This document shows, in pieces, positions 1 to 9,400 of a DNA stretch of 64,000 nucleotides. Below the pieces are notes generated by a model. It saw only the letters and a list, made by a program, of their open reading frames with translations, was not told the origin of the DNA and did not search any database. The translations under genes and the position numbers were made by a program. Where the stretch lies: positions 1,798,001 to 1,862,000 of the forward strand of contig CP050890.1 in assembly GCA_016745215.1 (NCBI GenBank), given 5' to 3'. This DNA comes from Thiohalocapsa sp. PB-PSB1. GTDB taxonomy: Bacteria; Pseudomonadota; Gammaproteobacteria; Chromatiales; Chromatiaceae. Every line of letters begins with the position of its first letter. Position 1 is the stretch's first letter.

Positions 1-1
1 T

Positions 2-3000
2 CTCCTGATCCAGACCTGGCCCGTCCACCAACGCCTGGACAGAACCGTGCCGGGCCGCTTCTGGAAGGCCTCGCCGGCCGCGCGCATGGCGGACCTGCTG
101 CGCGCCGCCGACGTGCCGCTGGGGCTGGTCACCAACGGCGAGGATTGGCTGTTGATCTACGCCCCCCGGGACGTGGAGACGGCCAGCTACGCCACCTGGC
201 ACGCCAGCCTCTGGCGCGAGGAGCCGCTGACCCTGCGCGCGCTGGTGAGCCTGCTCGGGGCGCGGCGCTTTTTCGGCGTGCCGCCCGAGGACGGCCTCGC
301 CGCGCTCTTTGCCGAGAGCGCCGAGCACCAGCAGGACGTCACCGAGCAGCTCGGCGCCCAGGTGCTGGCCGCGGTGGAGATCCTGATCCAGTCCATCGAC
401 CGCCTGGACAAGGAGCGCGGGCGCGCGCTGTTGGCCGGCTACAGCGTCACGCGGCTCTACGAGGCCGGGCTCACGGTGATGATGCGCCTGGTGTTCCTGC
501 TGTTCGCCGAGGAGCGCTTTCTGCTGCCGGCGGACAACCCCATCTACGCCCAGCACTACGCCGTCTCCACCCTTGGCGGGCAGCTGCGCGAGGTCGCCGA
601 TCAGCAGGGCGAAGAGCTCCTGGAGCGCCGCTACGACGCCTGGAACCGGCTGCTCGCGCTGTTCCGGCTCATCTACGCCGGCAGCGAGGCCCAGGATCTG
701 CGCCTGCCGGCCTACGGCGGCCACCTGTTCGACCCGGACGCCTTCCCGTTCCTGGAGGGCCGCCCCGCCGGCAGCCGCTGGCTGGAGACCCCCTCTGTAT
801 CAAGCAGTTCCCAGCCGCTCGCCATCCACAACCGCACCGTGCTGCACCTGCTGGAGGCGCTGCAAACCCTCGAGCTCGCCACGCCAGGCGGCGGCCCGGC
901 CCAGGCCCGGCGGCTGTCGTTCCGCGCGCTCACCGAGGAGAACATCGGCAGCGTCTACGAGGGCCTGCTGGACCACACCGCCCGGCGCACCCCGGAGCCC
1001 GTGCTCGGCCTCACCGCCGCCGGTAACGGCACCGTCCACCTGGCTCTGGCCGAGCTGGAAACGCTGCGCGAACAGGGCATCGACCCCCTCGCCGCCGCGC
1101 TCAAGCAGCAGACCAAGCGCAGCCTTGCCGCGCTGCGCCGGGCCGTAACGCTGCCCGAGGAGGGCGCCCAGGCCAATGGCCAGCCCGACACCGCCAACGC
1201 CGCGGACGCCCGCGAGCACAGCCGGCTGCGCACCGCCTGCGACAACGACGACGCCCTGCAGGCCCGCGTTCTGCCCTTCGCCGCCCTGCTGCGCGCCGAC
1301 AGCCTGGGCTACCCCGTCGTCATCAGCGCCGGCAGCGTCTTCGTCAGCGCCGGGCAGGACCGCCGCAGCTCCGGCACCCACTACACCCCGCCGGAACTCA
1401 CCGAGCCCATGGTTCGCCACGCCCTCGACCCGCTGGTCTACGCCGGCCTGGCCGAGGGCGTCCCGCCGAGCCGCGAGACCCTGCGCCCGCCCGCCGAGAT
1501 CCTCGCGCTCAAGGTCTGCGACCTCGCCTGCGGCTCAGGCGCCTTCCTGGTGCAGGCCTGCCGCTACCTGGCCGACAAGCTGGTCGCCGCCTGGGAGCGG
1601 CTGGAGGCCGAGCACCCGGGCGAGGTCGTCATCGCCCCGGACGGCATGTTGGCCGGCGAGCGACCCCCCAGCTGCCCGATCCCGTCGGACCCCGAGGAGC
1701 GCCGCCTGGTGGCCCGCCGGCTGGTCGCTGACCGCTGCCTCTACGGCGTCGACGTCAACCCGCTGGCCGTCGAGATGGCCAAGCTCTCCCTCTGGCTCGC
1801 CACCCTGCAGCGCGACCGGCCCTTCACCTTCCTCGATCACGCCCTGGTGGCCGGCGACTCCCTGCTCGGCGTCGCCGGCCTCGATGAGCTTACGGCCTTC
1901 TACATCGACGGCAGCGGCCAGCAGCGCCTCCAGCCCCACGCCGACGCCCTGCTCGACGCCGCCGCCAAACGCGCCGAGCTGGCCGCCATCCCGGACAACA
2001 GCCTGGACCAGGTCGAGAGCAAGGCCCTGCTGCTCGCCGACGCTGAGGAAGATGTCCGCCAGACCCGCCTGCTCGCGGACCTGGTCACCGGCGCCAAGCT
2101 CGCCGCCGCCGCACAGAAGCGCACCAGCGCCGACGACCTGCTCCAGACCGCAGCCCTGCTGGACCTTGGCGCCATGGAACAGCAGGCCGCCGACTGGCTC
2201 GACGGCCGCCGCCCACTCCACTGGCCGCTCGCCTTCCCGGAGGTCTTCCTCCGCGGCCAGCCGAACCCGCCCGCGCCAGACCAAGCCCAACGCCACCCCG
2301 TGGGAGCGGCTTCCAGCCGCGACCAAGCCGTGACGAACCCGCCGCCCGAGCCCAAAGCCGACGCCAATCGCGGCCGGAGGCCGCTCCCACAGCCGCCGCC
2401 GGCCCCAGCCAAGCCACCTGGCTTCGACGCCTTCATCGGCAACCCGCCGTTCATGGGTGGAAAGAAGATCTCAGGCAGTCTCGGCAAGTCTTACCGGGAG
2501 TACTTATCTGGCGTGATTGGCCGGGGTGTTAAGGGTAACGCTGATCTCTGTGCCTACTTTTTCTTGCGCGCTGCGAGATTGCTGCGCCCGGGTGGCATGG
2601 CCGGACTACTCGCCACGAACACCATCGCGCAGGGCGACACCCGTGAAGTCGGTCTTGACCAACTCACAGAGCGCGGTCTCGCCATCCCCCGCGCTATCCC
2701 CAGCCGCAAATGGCCCGGCGGCGCCAGCCTGGAGGTTGCCCATGTGTGGTTGCATCGCTCACCCGAAGGGCGCGCCTGGCAAGCCGGTTGGACGCTGAAC
2801 GATCAACCCGTCTCCGGCATTACGGCCTACCTCGCCGAGCCTGGCGCTGTGATTGGGCTTCCGAAACGGATTGCCGCAAACGCTCAAATATCTTTTCAAG
2901 GTTCTGTTGTTCTGGGAACAGGTTTCCTATTAGACGAGTGTCAGGCGAAAAGACTGTTGCTTGATGAAGAAAGGCACCGAGACTGCGTCTTTCCATATCT

Positions 3001-4021
3001 CAGTGGCGAAGACCTAAACAGTCGACCATTCCAAGATCCGAGTCGGTGGGTAATCAATTTCCAGGATTGGCCGCTGAGCCGCTCTATTGAAGGATCTTGG
3101 GCTAGCGCGGACGCTGTGCTACGCAAAGAATGGCTTCAGAAGGGTCGCGTCCCAGCGGACTATCCTGATCCCGTCGCGGCTGACTACCCCATCCTGCTCG
3201 ACCTTGTTGAGGCTCGTGTGAAGCCGCAACGCGCAAAAAGCAAGCGTTCCAATTATCGAGAGCGTTGGTGGCGCTTTGCGGAACGCTGTCCAGGCCTATA
3301 TGCTGCAATCTCGGGTAAGCAACGGACTCTTGTGATTCCCGAAACGACCAAATACTGTGCCTTCAGTTTCTGCTCTGCGTCTCTCGTGTTCTCGCACATG
3401 ACGAAAGTCATAGCATTAGACACGGCGGCAGAGTTCGCGCTCTTGAACAGTAGTGTCCATGAGATTTGGACGCGAAAGCATTCTTCGACGCTAGAAACTC
3501 GACTTAAGTATGTCACTACGGATGCCTTCGAAACCTTCCCCTTCCCCAACAACCTCACCGACCTCGAAGCCATCGGCGAGCGCTACTACAGCCATCGCCA
3601 ACAGATCATGCAGGCCCGCCAGGAGGGCCTGACCAAGACCTACAACCGCTTCCACGACCCGGCCGAGACCAGCGCCGACATCGCCGAACTGCGCGCCCTC
3701 CACGTCGAGATGGACCAAGCCGTCGCCGCCGCCTACGGCTGGGACCGCTCCCCCGGTGCCCTCGACCTCGGCCACGGCTTCCACGACACCAAACAGGGCC
3801 TCCGCTACACCCTCAGCGAACCCGCCCGCCGCGAAGTCCTCGACCGCCTGCTCCGCCTCAACCACGAGCGCTACGCCGAGGAGGTCATAGCCGGGCTGCA
3901 TGACAAGGGCGCAGGCAAGCGCGCGCGATCTGCCGCGGCCAAGTCGCGCGGAAGATCGAAACGCACTCGGGACAAGGCCCGAGCCATCCGCGACCTCTTT
4001 TCTCAGGAGCCGACACCATGA
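2..4021 (+). CDS. drmMI: DISARM-type N6-adenine DNA methyltransferase, 5' end outside the window
   Basis: This is a large Eco57I/PglX-type DNA adenine methyltransferase, expected to mark self DNA for the restriction-like system encoded downstream. The frame is open to the left edge, so the true start lies upstream. The first start codon in view is GTG 47; residue numbers below count from it. The SAM-binding motif I DLACGSGAF is near residue 492 and the catalytic motif IV NPPF near residue 799. The last 450 residues hold the target-recognition region and a basic C-terminus. The stop overlaps the ATG of the next gene (ATGA), so translation is probably coupled. Two oddities stand out. A palindromic repeat pair is inserted in frame just before NPPF, and roughly 2850-3520 is visibly more AT-rich than the rest of the gene, as in exchanged recognition domains. 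The drmMI assignment rests on the drmA and drmB genes downstream; the sequence alone would also fit a PglX-like or type IIG enzyme. Confidence 0.88.
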   Translation, partial: LLIQTWPVHQRLDRTVPGRFWKASPAARMADLLRAADVPLGLVTNGEDWLLIYAPRDVETASYATWHASLWREEPLTLRALVSLLGARRFFGVPPEDGLAALFAESAEHQQDVTEQLGAQVLAAVEILIQSIDRLDKERGRALLAGYSVTRLYEAGLTVMMRLVFLLFAEERFLLPADNPIYAQHYAVSTLGGQLREVADQQGEELLERRYDAWNRLLALFRLIYAGSEAQDLRLPAYGGHLFDPDAFPFLEGRPAGSRWLETPSVSSSSQPLAIHNRTVLHLLEALQTLELATPGGGPAQARRLSFRALTEENIGSVYEGLLDHTARRTPEPVLGLTAAGNGTVHLALAELETLREQGIDPLAAALKQQTKRSLAALRRAVTLPEEGAQANGQPDTANAADAREHSRLRTACDNDDALQARVLPFAALLRADSLGYPVVISAGSVFVSAGQDRRSSGTHYTPPELTEPMVRHALDPLVYAGLAEGVPPSRETLRPPAEILALKVCDLACGSGAFLVQACRYLADKLVAAWERLEAEHPGEVVIAPDGMLAGERPPSCPIPSDPEERRLVARRLVADRCLYGVDVNPLAVEMAKLSLWLATLQRDRPFTFLDHALVAGDSLLGVAGLDELTAFYIDGSGQQRLQPHADALLDAAAKRAELAAIPDNSLDQVESKALLLADAEEDVRQTRLLADLVTGAKLAAAAQKRTSADDLLQTAALLDLGAMEQQAADWLDGRRPLHWPLAFPEVFLRGQPNPPAPDQAQRHPVGAASSRDQAVTNPPPEPKADANRGRRPLPQPPPAPAKPPGFDAFIGNPPFMGGKKISGSLGKSYREYLSGVIGRGVKGNADLCAYFFLRAARLLRPGGMAGLLATNTIAQGDTREVGLDQLTERGLAIPRAIPSRKWPGGASLEVAHVWLHRSPEGRAWQAGWTLNDQPVSGITAYLAEPGAVIGLPKRIAANAQISFQGSVVLGTGFLLDECQAKRLLLDEERHRDCVFPYLSGEDLNSRPFQDPSRWVINFQDWPLSRSIEGSWASADAVLRKEWLQKGRVPADYPDPVAADYPILLDLVEARVKPQRAKSKRSNYRERWWRFAERCPGLYAAISGKQRTLVIPETTKYCAFSFCSASLVFSHMTKVIALDTAAEFALLNSSVHEIWTRKHSSTLETRLKYVTTDAFETFPFPNNLTDLEAIGERYYSHRQQIMQARQEGLTKTYNRFHDPAETSADIAELRALHVEMDQAVAAAYGWDRSPGALDLGHGFHDTKQGLRYTLSEPARREVLDRLLRLNHERYAEEVIAGLHDKGAGKRARSAAAKSRGRSKRTRDKARAIRDLFSQEPTP
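2300..2390. repeat. REP-like inverted repeat pair inside the methyltransferase gene
   Basis: Arms of 23 bp at 2300-2322 and 2368-2390 (beginning GTGGGAGCGGC and ending GCCGCTCCCAC) are inverted copies with two mismatches, separated by 45 bp. The pair is read in frame. It adds a proline- and arginine-rich linker of about 40 residues between the conserved FPEVF segment and the catalytic NPPF motif. The GTGGGAG cores resemble the palindromes at 4275-4392. Confidence 0.8.
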
Positions 4022-4263
4022 CCACCCGATACTACGAGGCCCTGGCCGAGGTGCCGCAGGACCATTGCCTGCGGCTGCAACTGCCGGCGGAGAGCCCCGT
4101 CGGCCCGGTCCGCGTCGCGATCATCTTCGAGGCCGAGGCGGCGCCAGATGCCACGGCAGAAACGATCAAGCGCCTCCTTGGCGCGATGCCCGACGTTGGC
4201 GAGGACGCCGACTTCGCTCGACCGCGCGACCTGGGGCGGGAGGCACCGGAATGGGATTCCTGA
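4018..4263 (+). CDS. antitoxin-like small protein (VapB-type partner of a broken PIN toxin)
   Basis: An 81-residue protein with an N-terminal segment (RVAIIFE near residue 33) that I associate with small antitoxins, and a C-terminus ending PEWDS. Its ATG overlaps the methyltransferase stop (ATGA), and its own end overlaps the ATG of a fragment beginning MGFLIDT, the usual opening of PIN-domain VapC toxins. Antitoxin-toxin overlap in this order is typical of VapBC. The antitoxin role is inferred from this arrangement; I see no clear DNA-binding motif. With the toxin destroyed the gene may be a passenger. Confidence 0.6.
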   Translation: MTTRYYEALAEVPQDHCLRLQLPAESPVGPVRVAIIFEAEAAPDATAETIKRLLGAMPDVGEDADFARPRDLGREAPEWDS

Positions 4264-4530
4264 TCGACACGACTGGCTCCCACGCTCCAGCGTGGGAGCC
4301 AGGGCAGGTGCTGGAGCGTCACGTTCGCGTCGGCGCCGGAGACACGCGGCGCTGGAGCGCCGGCCAGATACTCCCACGCTGGAGCGTGGGAGCGAGGGTA
4401 AAGCTGGCAGGAAATGACCGCCCATGTCCCCGTCGCGAATCGATGCCCCTTCAGGCAGGTGTCGCACGCTCCGATGGTCGACGGTAGGTTCATCGCGATC
4501 GGCTCTTCGAAGAACCGGTGCGCGCTCTGA
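4251..4530 (+). pseudogene. remnant of a VapC-like PIN toxin disrupted by palindromic repeats
   Basis: The head reads MGFLIDTT at 4251-4274, the usual start of PIN toxins including the first catalytic Asp, and then runs straight into a 26-bp palindrome. A second fragment in another frame (4414-4530) contains HAPMVDG followed by IAIG. This resembles the PMVDGxIAAIA segment near the C-terminal acidic residues of PIN proteins. The middle of the domain is absent and replaced by repeat sequence. The tail match is short, so identification of that part is tentative. Confidence 0.5.
4275..4392. repeat. pair of perfect hairpin palindromes (REP-like)
   Basis: At 4275-4300 there is a 12-bp perfect stem around a 2-nt loop, with core GCTCCCACGCT. 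At 4371-4392 a related palindrome has a 10-bp stem and the same CTCCCACGCT core. A smaller GGCGCTGGAGCGCC palindrome lies between them. The group occupies the place of the missing toxin core and separates the methyltransferase/antitoxin pair from the ATPase gene. It could act as an mRNA hairpin inside the operon. Confidence 0.8.
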
Positions 4531-4544
4531 GAGAGGCTGCGGCC

Positions 4545-5744
4545 ATGCAACAATCAACTGAATCGCCGAATCAAGCCCGAGACCGCATGCTTCTCGTCAG
4601 CTTCCGCATCGACAATTTCAAGTCCCTGGTGGAGTTCGAGGTGCCACTGGCGAAGCTGACCTGCTTGGTCGGGCTGAACGGAGCCGGTAAGTCCGCCGTC
4701 ATTCAGGCGCTGGACTTCGCCTCGCGGCTGTTTCTTAGACATCTGGATGGCTTCATGGGTGAGCGCGGTTGGAAGGCAAGCGATCTAAACTCGAAGCTCG
4801 TTGCCAAGAGCAATATCGTTCTCAGGATCGAGGCTGTCCGCGGTGACAATAGATTGGTTTGGCAGGGAAGCTTCAACCGAAACCGATTGCAGTGCACCCA
4901 GGAGGTGGTTCATGTCAACGGAAAACGGGTCTATCGGCTCAATGACGGCGTGATATCGATCGGTACTGGTGCTAAGCAGGCTCCTTTGGAGATCGAGGTT
5001 GTTTTCGATTACACCGGGTCGACCCTATCGGCATTGGAGTTGAAACGGCTTCGCTCGCCGACGCTGCGAAGCTTCGTCGGCTTCATGCGTCGATTGACGT
5101 CGTTGGATCTGTTGTCCCCGCAATCTTTGCGCCGTCGGACCGATGCGAGCGATGGCAGGCTCGGTCTTGGCGGCGAGCGGTTGTCGGCCTTTCTCTATGA
5201 GCTGCCAGCAGCAAAGCGCGAGCAGTTACTGGAACAACTGGCTAAGTGCTACCCGCGGTTGTCTGACGTTTCTGCGCGATCCCTACGCCGCGGCTGGAAG
5301 GAACTTTCCATCGTTGAGCGGTTCGGCAAGCGCAAGCTCTCCATCGAGGCTACCCACATTAACGACGGCATGCTGCGGTTGATGGCGATCCTGGCCGAGA
5401 CGCTGACCGAGAGCAGCTTCCTGCTGTTCGACGAGATCGAGAACGGCATCAATCCGGAACTGGTGGAATTTCTGCTGGACAGCCTGCTGGAGGCACCGCA
5501 ACAGGTGTTGGTGACCACACACAGCCCGATGATCCTGAACTGGTTGGACGACGACGTCGCCCGTGCCGGCGTGCAGTACCTCTATCGCGATACTGGTGGG
5601 CGCACGCAGGCGATCCCGTTCTTCGAGATCCCGTCTTTGGCCGAGAAGCTCGAGGTCATGGGGCCGGGCGAGGCCTTCGTCGATACCGATCTGACAGCGC
5701 TTCAGGACGAGATCGATGCGATGAGCGCAACCGATCAGGACTAG
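4545..5744 (+). CDS. AAA_21-type ATPase of a nested two-gene defence module
   Basis: A RecF/OLD-like ABC-class ATPase. It opens with the family pattern SFRIDNFKSL. A Walker A GLNGAGKS follows about 35 residues later, and near the C-terminus come a Walker B LLFDEIENG and a switch motif TTHSP. Such ATPases pair with TOPRIM nucleases in OLD, Gabija and PARIS-type immune systems. The gene is followed after 4 nt by a DUF4276 gene. ATG 4545 is chosen because AGAGAGG lies 7 nt upstream. ATG 4587 gives a start closer to the family norm (MLLVSFRIDNF) but has no clear ribosome binding site. Base composition is less GC-rich than in the flanking drm genes, which suggests separate acquisition. Confidence 0.87.
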   Translation: MQQSTESPNQARDRMLLVSFRIDNFKSLVEFEVPLAKLTCLVGLNGAGKSAVIQALDFASRLFLRHLDGFMGERGWKASDLNSKLVAKSNIVLRIEAVRGDNRLVWQGSFNRNRLQCTQEVVHVNGKRVYRLNDGVISIGTGAKQAPLEIEVVFDYTGSTLSALELKRLRSPTLRSFVGFMRRLTSLDLLSPQSLRRRTDASDGRLGLGGERLSAFLYELPAAKREQLLEQLAKCYPRLSDVSARSLRRGWKELSIVERFGKRKLSIEATHINDGMLRLMAILAETLTESSFLLFDEIENGINPELVEFLLDSLLEAPQQVLVTTHSPMILNWLDDDVARAGVQYLYRDTGGRTQAIPFFEIPSLAEKLEVMGPGEAFVDTDLTALQDEIDAMSATDQD

Positions 5745-5748
5745 CGCG

Positions 5749-6483
5749 ATGTGGTTTTTGGCAAGCGGCGAGGGGCCGAGCGACATCGGTCGTTGCGCAC
5801 AATGCGATCCCTGCTCCGGGGAGGATTTCGTCCCAGGGCCGATGGCTTGGCTCGCCGACCAGGTGATCGAGGATCTGTGCGAGTTCAGCGCAGTCTCCGA
5901 AGCTCGGATGCATGCGCTGTCGAAGCAGGCATTGAAGAAGCGGGCGAAAACGCTCAAGCCGCCGCGGCTACGCGGTCGCAAGGGGCCTGTGGAAACGGCC
6001 TACTATTTCCGCAATGCACGTGCACTGGCGCAATACGCGAAGGCGCTGGAAGCGGAGCAAGGGCAGGGCGTTGTCGCAATCCTGTGCCGTGATGCCGATG
6101 GCACCCACTCCGCGGGTCGCGGAGACCGTAAGGCCAAGGTCCAGTCGATGCTCGACGGGTTCGCGCTCGAGGGTTTTGCGCGGGGCGTTCCGATGGTCCC
6201 GAGGCCGAAATCTGAGGCTTGGCTGCTGTGTGCACTGAAGCAGAACGCGCCCTACCAGCACTGCGATGGTTTGGAGGCTGAGTCAGGAAACGACGCGTCT
6301 CCACAGTCGCTGAAGGAGCAGTTGGCGAGCACGCTGGGGTACCCTGACTCTGTACCGGCAGCGGACCTGGCGGATCTGGTTTCTGATCGGAGGGTGGATG
6401 CCGCGAAGCTCTCGAACCCGTCGTTCCTGGAGTTTCGGGAGCGACTGGAACAAGTTATCGACCTGGAGGCGGCCAACTCATGA
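5749..6483 (+). CDS. DUF4276 TOPRIM-like protein, partner of the upstream ATPase
   Basis: A 244-residue protein with the pattern of DUF4276. It has an N-terminal SGEGPSDIG carrying the expected acidic residue, a central hydrophobic strand ending in CRDADGT (acidic DxD), and a conserved RPKSEAWLL segment. These fit a TOPRIM-type metal-binding nuclease fold. By analogy with AriA/AriB (PARIS) and OLD nucleases, it would be the effector held by the ATPase. The gene starts 4 nt after the ATPase stop, and its TGA overlaps the ATG of the drmA-like gene (ATGA). The module is therefore translationally linked to the DISARM genes. Nuclease activity is inferred, not shown. Confidence 0.8.
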   Translation: MWFLASGEGPSDIGRCAQCDPCSGEDFVPGPMAWLADQVIEDLCEFSAVSEARMHALSKQALKKRAKTLKPPRLRGRKGPVETAYYFRNARALAQYAKALEAEQGQGVVAILCRDADGTHSAGRGDRKAKVQSMLDGFALEGFARGVPMVPRPKSEAWLLCALKQNAPYQHCDGLEAESGNDASPQSLKEQLASTLGYPDSVPAADLADLVSDRRVDAAKLSNPSFLEFRERLEQVIDLEAANS

Positions 6484-9400
6484 AGAAGCCGACGCCATTG
6501 CAGCAGCTGCCGAGTGCGCCCGCGAAGGTGCTCCGTGATGAGTTCGAGTCGCTCGTCATCACCGACCTCCTCGGCCCCGCCGGCGGCCGGGTCGAGGAAG
6601 TCGACGAGCCCCAGATCACCGACCGCTACCTGGTCGGCAAGCTCTCCCCGCGCGATCAGGAGATCCCCCGCGACCAAGACGACGAGCTGGCCGTCGCCGA
6701 TGAGGACAGCCCGGAGGAGGGCGGTACGGAGCCGAGCACCTCGGGTGCCGCGAGCCTGTATCCGTCGTCGCTGGGGTTGAGCTTCACGCTGGAGCCCGCG
6801 ACGAAGGCGCTCACGGTGTGCGTGGAGTGGGGCTGGTACAAGCGCGAGAAGAGCGAGGAGGTGCTCACCGACAAGGGCAACCCGAAGACGGTCTGGCGGC
6901 GGTATCCGATGGAGGGCGCCGTCGAGGTCGAGCCGCGCGAGGGCGCTCTGAAGCCGCTGGTGCTGAACGAGGAGCAGCCGGACGTGCTGCTGCGCGGGCA
7001 GATGCGGCGCGGCACAGACCGGGTCTGGCACGTGTCGCTGTTCCTGGTGAACAACCAGGTGGCCGGGCAGGAGGGGCGCAAGAAGGGCGAGTGCTGGCTG
7101 TTTCAGCCGGTGCTGCGCGTAGCCTCGACGGATGGCCAGGCGGTGTTTGTCCGGCAGACGCCTGCTGGCCGGCGGGAGCATCTCAGCGATGCGCGGCGCA
7201 CCGAGGCGCAGGCGATGGACATGCTCTACCGCGACCTGGTGGAGTTCGCGGTCGGCCACGGCGTAGCGGTGAACTGGCGCCTGCCGGAAGGTGAGAAGCG
7301 CTGCGCGGTGGAGCTCTTCACGGAAGTGATCCCGGCCTACGAGGTCGCGCAGGTCACCGGGGCCACCGCCGACGACAACCCGGACCTGGCCAATCTGGTG
7401 CTGGACATGAAGGCCCTGGCGGAGATGGATCCGGCGGCGCTGATCGCGAACCTGGAGCGGCTGCCGGACGCCTATCGGCGCTGGAACGACCGCGAGCGCT
7501 TGCGGGCTGCCCCCGGCGGCGACGTCTCGGACCACGCGGAGGCGGCGCGCCTCGCGCTGGCGGACTGCGAGCGCGCCTGTACGCGCATCGGCGAGGGCGT
7601 GGCGCTGCTGAAGACCGACCCGCAGGCGTTGGAGGCCTTCCAGTTCGCGAACCGCGCCATGTGGCAGCAGCGGGTGCATACCCTGCTGGCGGAGGCGACG
7701 CGGCGCGGTCAGGTGCCCCCGAGTGCGACCAGGCTGACGGCCATCGACCAGCCGTCGAACCGTAGCTGGCGCCTGTTCCAGCTGGCGTTCATCCTGCTGA
7801 ACCTGCCGGGCTGCGGGGATCTGTCGCACCCGGAGCGGGACCTGGACCCGAGCGCCACCGCGGACCTGCTCTGGTTCCCCACCGGCGGCGGCAAGACCGA
7901 GGCGTATCTGGGGCTCACCGCCTTCGTGCTCGGCCTGCGCCGGTTGCAGGGGGTGGTGGCGGGCCGCCGAGGCGATGTGGGCGTGGCGGTGCTGATGCGC
8001 TACACGCTGCGGCTGCTGACCCTGCAGCAGTTCCAACGCGCGACGGCGCTGATCTGCGCCTGCGAGACCATCCGCCGCGAGGCGCTCGCGCGCCAGGATG
8101 CCCGCTGGGGCGTCGAGCCGTTCCGGATCGGGCTCTGGGTGGGTGCCAAGACCACGCCGAACAGCACCGAACGCGCCAACGACGCCGCGCGCCAGCACCG
8201 CGGCCAGGCGAAGGGCGCGCCGTCGGGCATGGCCTCGCCCGCGCAGCTCACCAACTGCCCCTGGTGCGGCTGCGAGGTGGACCCGGGCAAGCACCTGAAG
8301 GTCGAGACGGCGCAGCAGGGCCGCGGGCGCACCCTGCTGTTCTGCGGCGATCCGCTCGGCCAGTGCGCCTTCAGCGAGGCGCAGGCGCCCGGCGAGGGGC
8401 TGCCGGTGGTGGTGGTGGACCAGGAGATCTACCATCGCCCGCCGGCGCTCTTGATCGCCACCGTGGACAAGTTTGCGCAGCTGCCTTGGCGCGGCGAGAC
8501 GCAGATGCTGTTCGGCCAGGTCAACCGCTGGTGTTCGCGGCACGGGTTCCTGTCGCCGAGTATCGAGAATCACCCCGGCAGCCATCCGGCGCGGCCGGGC
8601 TTCGCCGCCACCAAGGTCACCGACCATGCGCCGCTGCGCCCGCCGGACCTGATCATCCAGGACGAGCTGCACCTGATCAGCGGCCCGCTGGGCTCCCTGG
8701 TGGGGCTGTATGAGACCGCCATTGACCGGCTCAGCGCCTGGGAGGTGAACGGGCGCTGGGTGCGGCCGAAGGTGATCGCGTCCACGGCGACCATCCGCCA
8801 GGCGCAGGACCAGGTGCAGCGGGTGTTCATGCGCCGGGTGGAGGTGTTTCCGCCCCACGGGCTGGACCTGGCGGACAACTTCTTCGCCATCCGCCGCGCG
8901 CCCGGACCGGACACGCCGGGCCGGCGCTATCTCGGCATTTGCGCGCCGGGGGAACGGCTCAAATCGACGCTGATCCGCACCTACATCGCGCTGCTCGCCG
9001 CCGCGCAGACACTGTACGAGGGGCGCGGTTGCGGCGCCGCGGCGGACCCGTGGATGACGCTGGTGGGGTACTTCAACTCCCTGCGCGAGCTCGGCGGCAT
9101 GCGCCGGCTGATCGATGACGACATCCGCGCGCGGCTGCGCAACGCCCACGAGCGCGGCTTCAGCCGGCGCTTTCTGAACCCGCCGTTCGTGGAGGAGCTG
9201 ACCTCGCGCAAGCAGGCCGGGGACATCCCGCGGCTGCTGGACCGGTTGGAAGTGGCGTTCGACCCCGCCAAGGAGGCGGCTCGCAAGGCCCGCTTCAAGT
9301 CCGGGGAGCGACGGCGCCCCGGCAAGGGCTTCGACAAGCCGCTGGACCTGCTGCTCGCCACCAGCATGATCTCGGTGGGCGTGGACGTGCAGCGGCTCGG

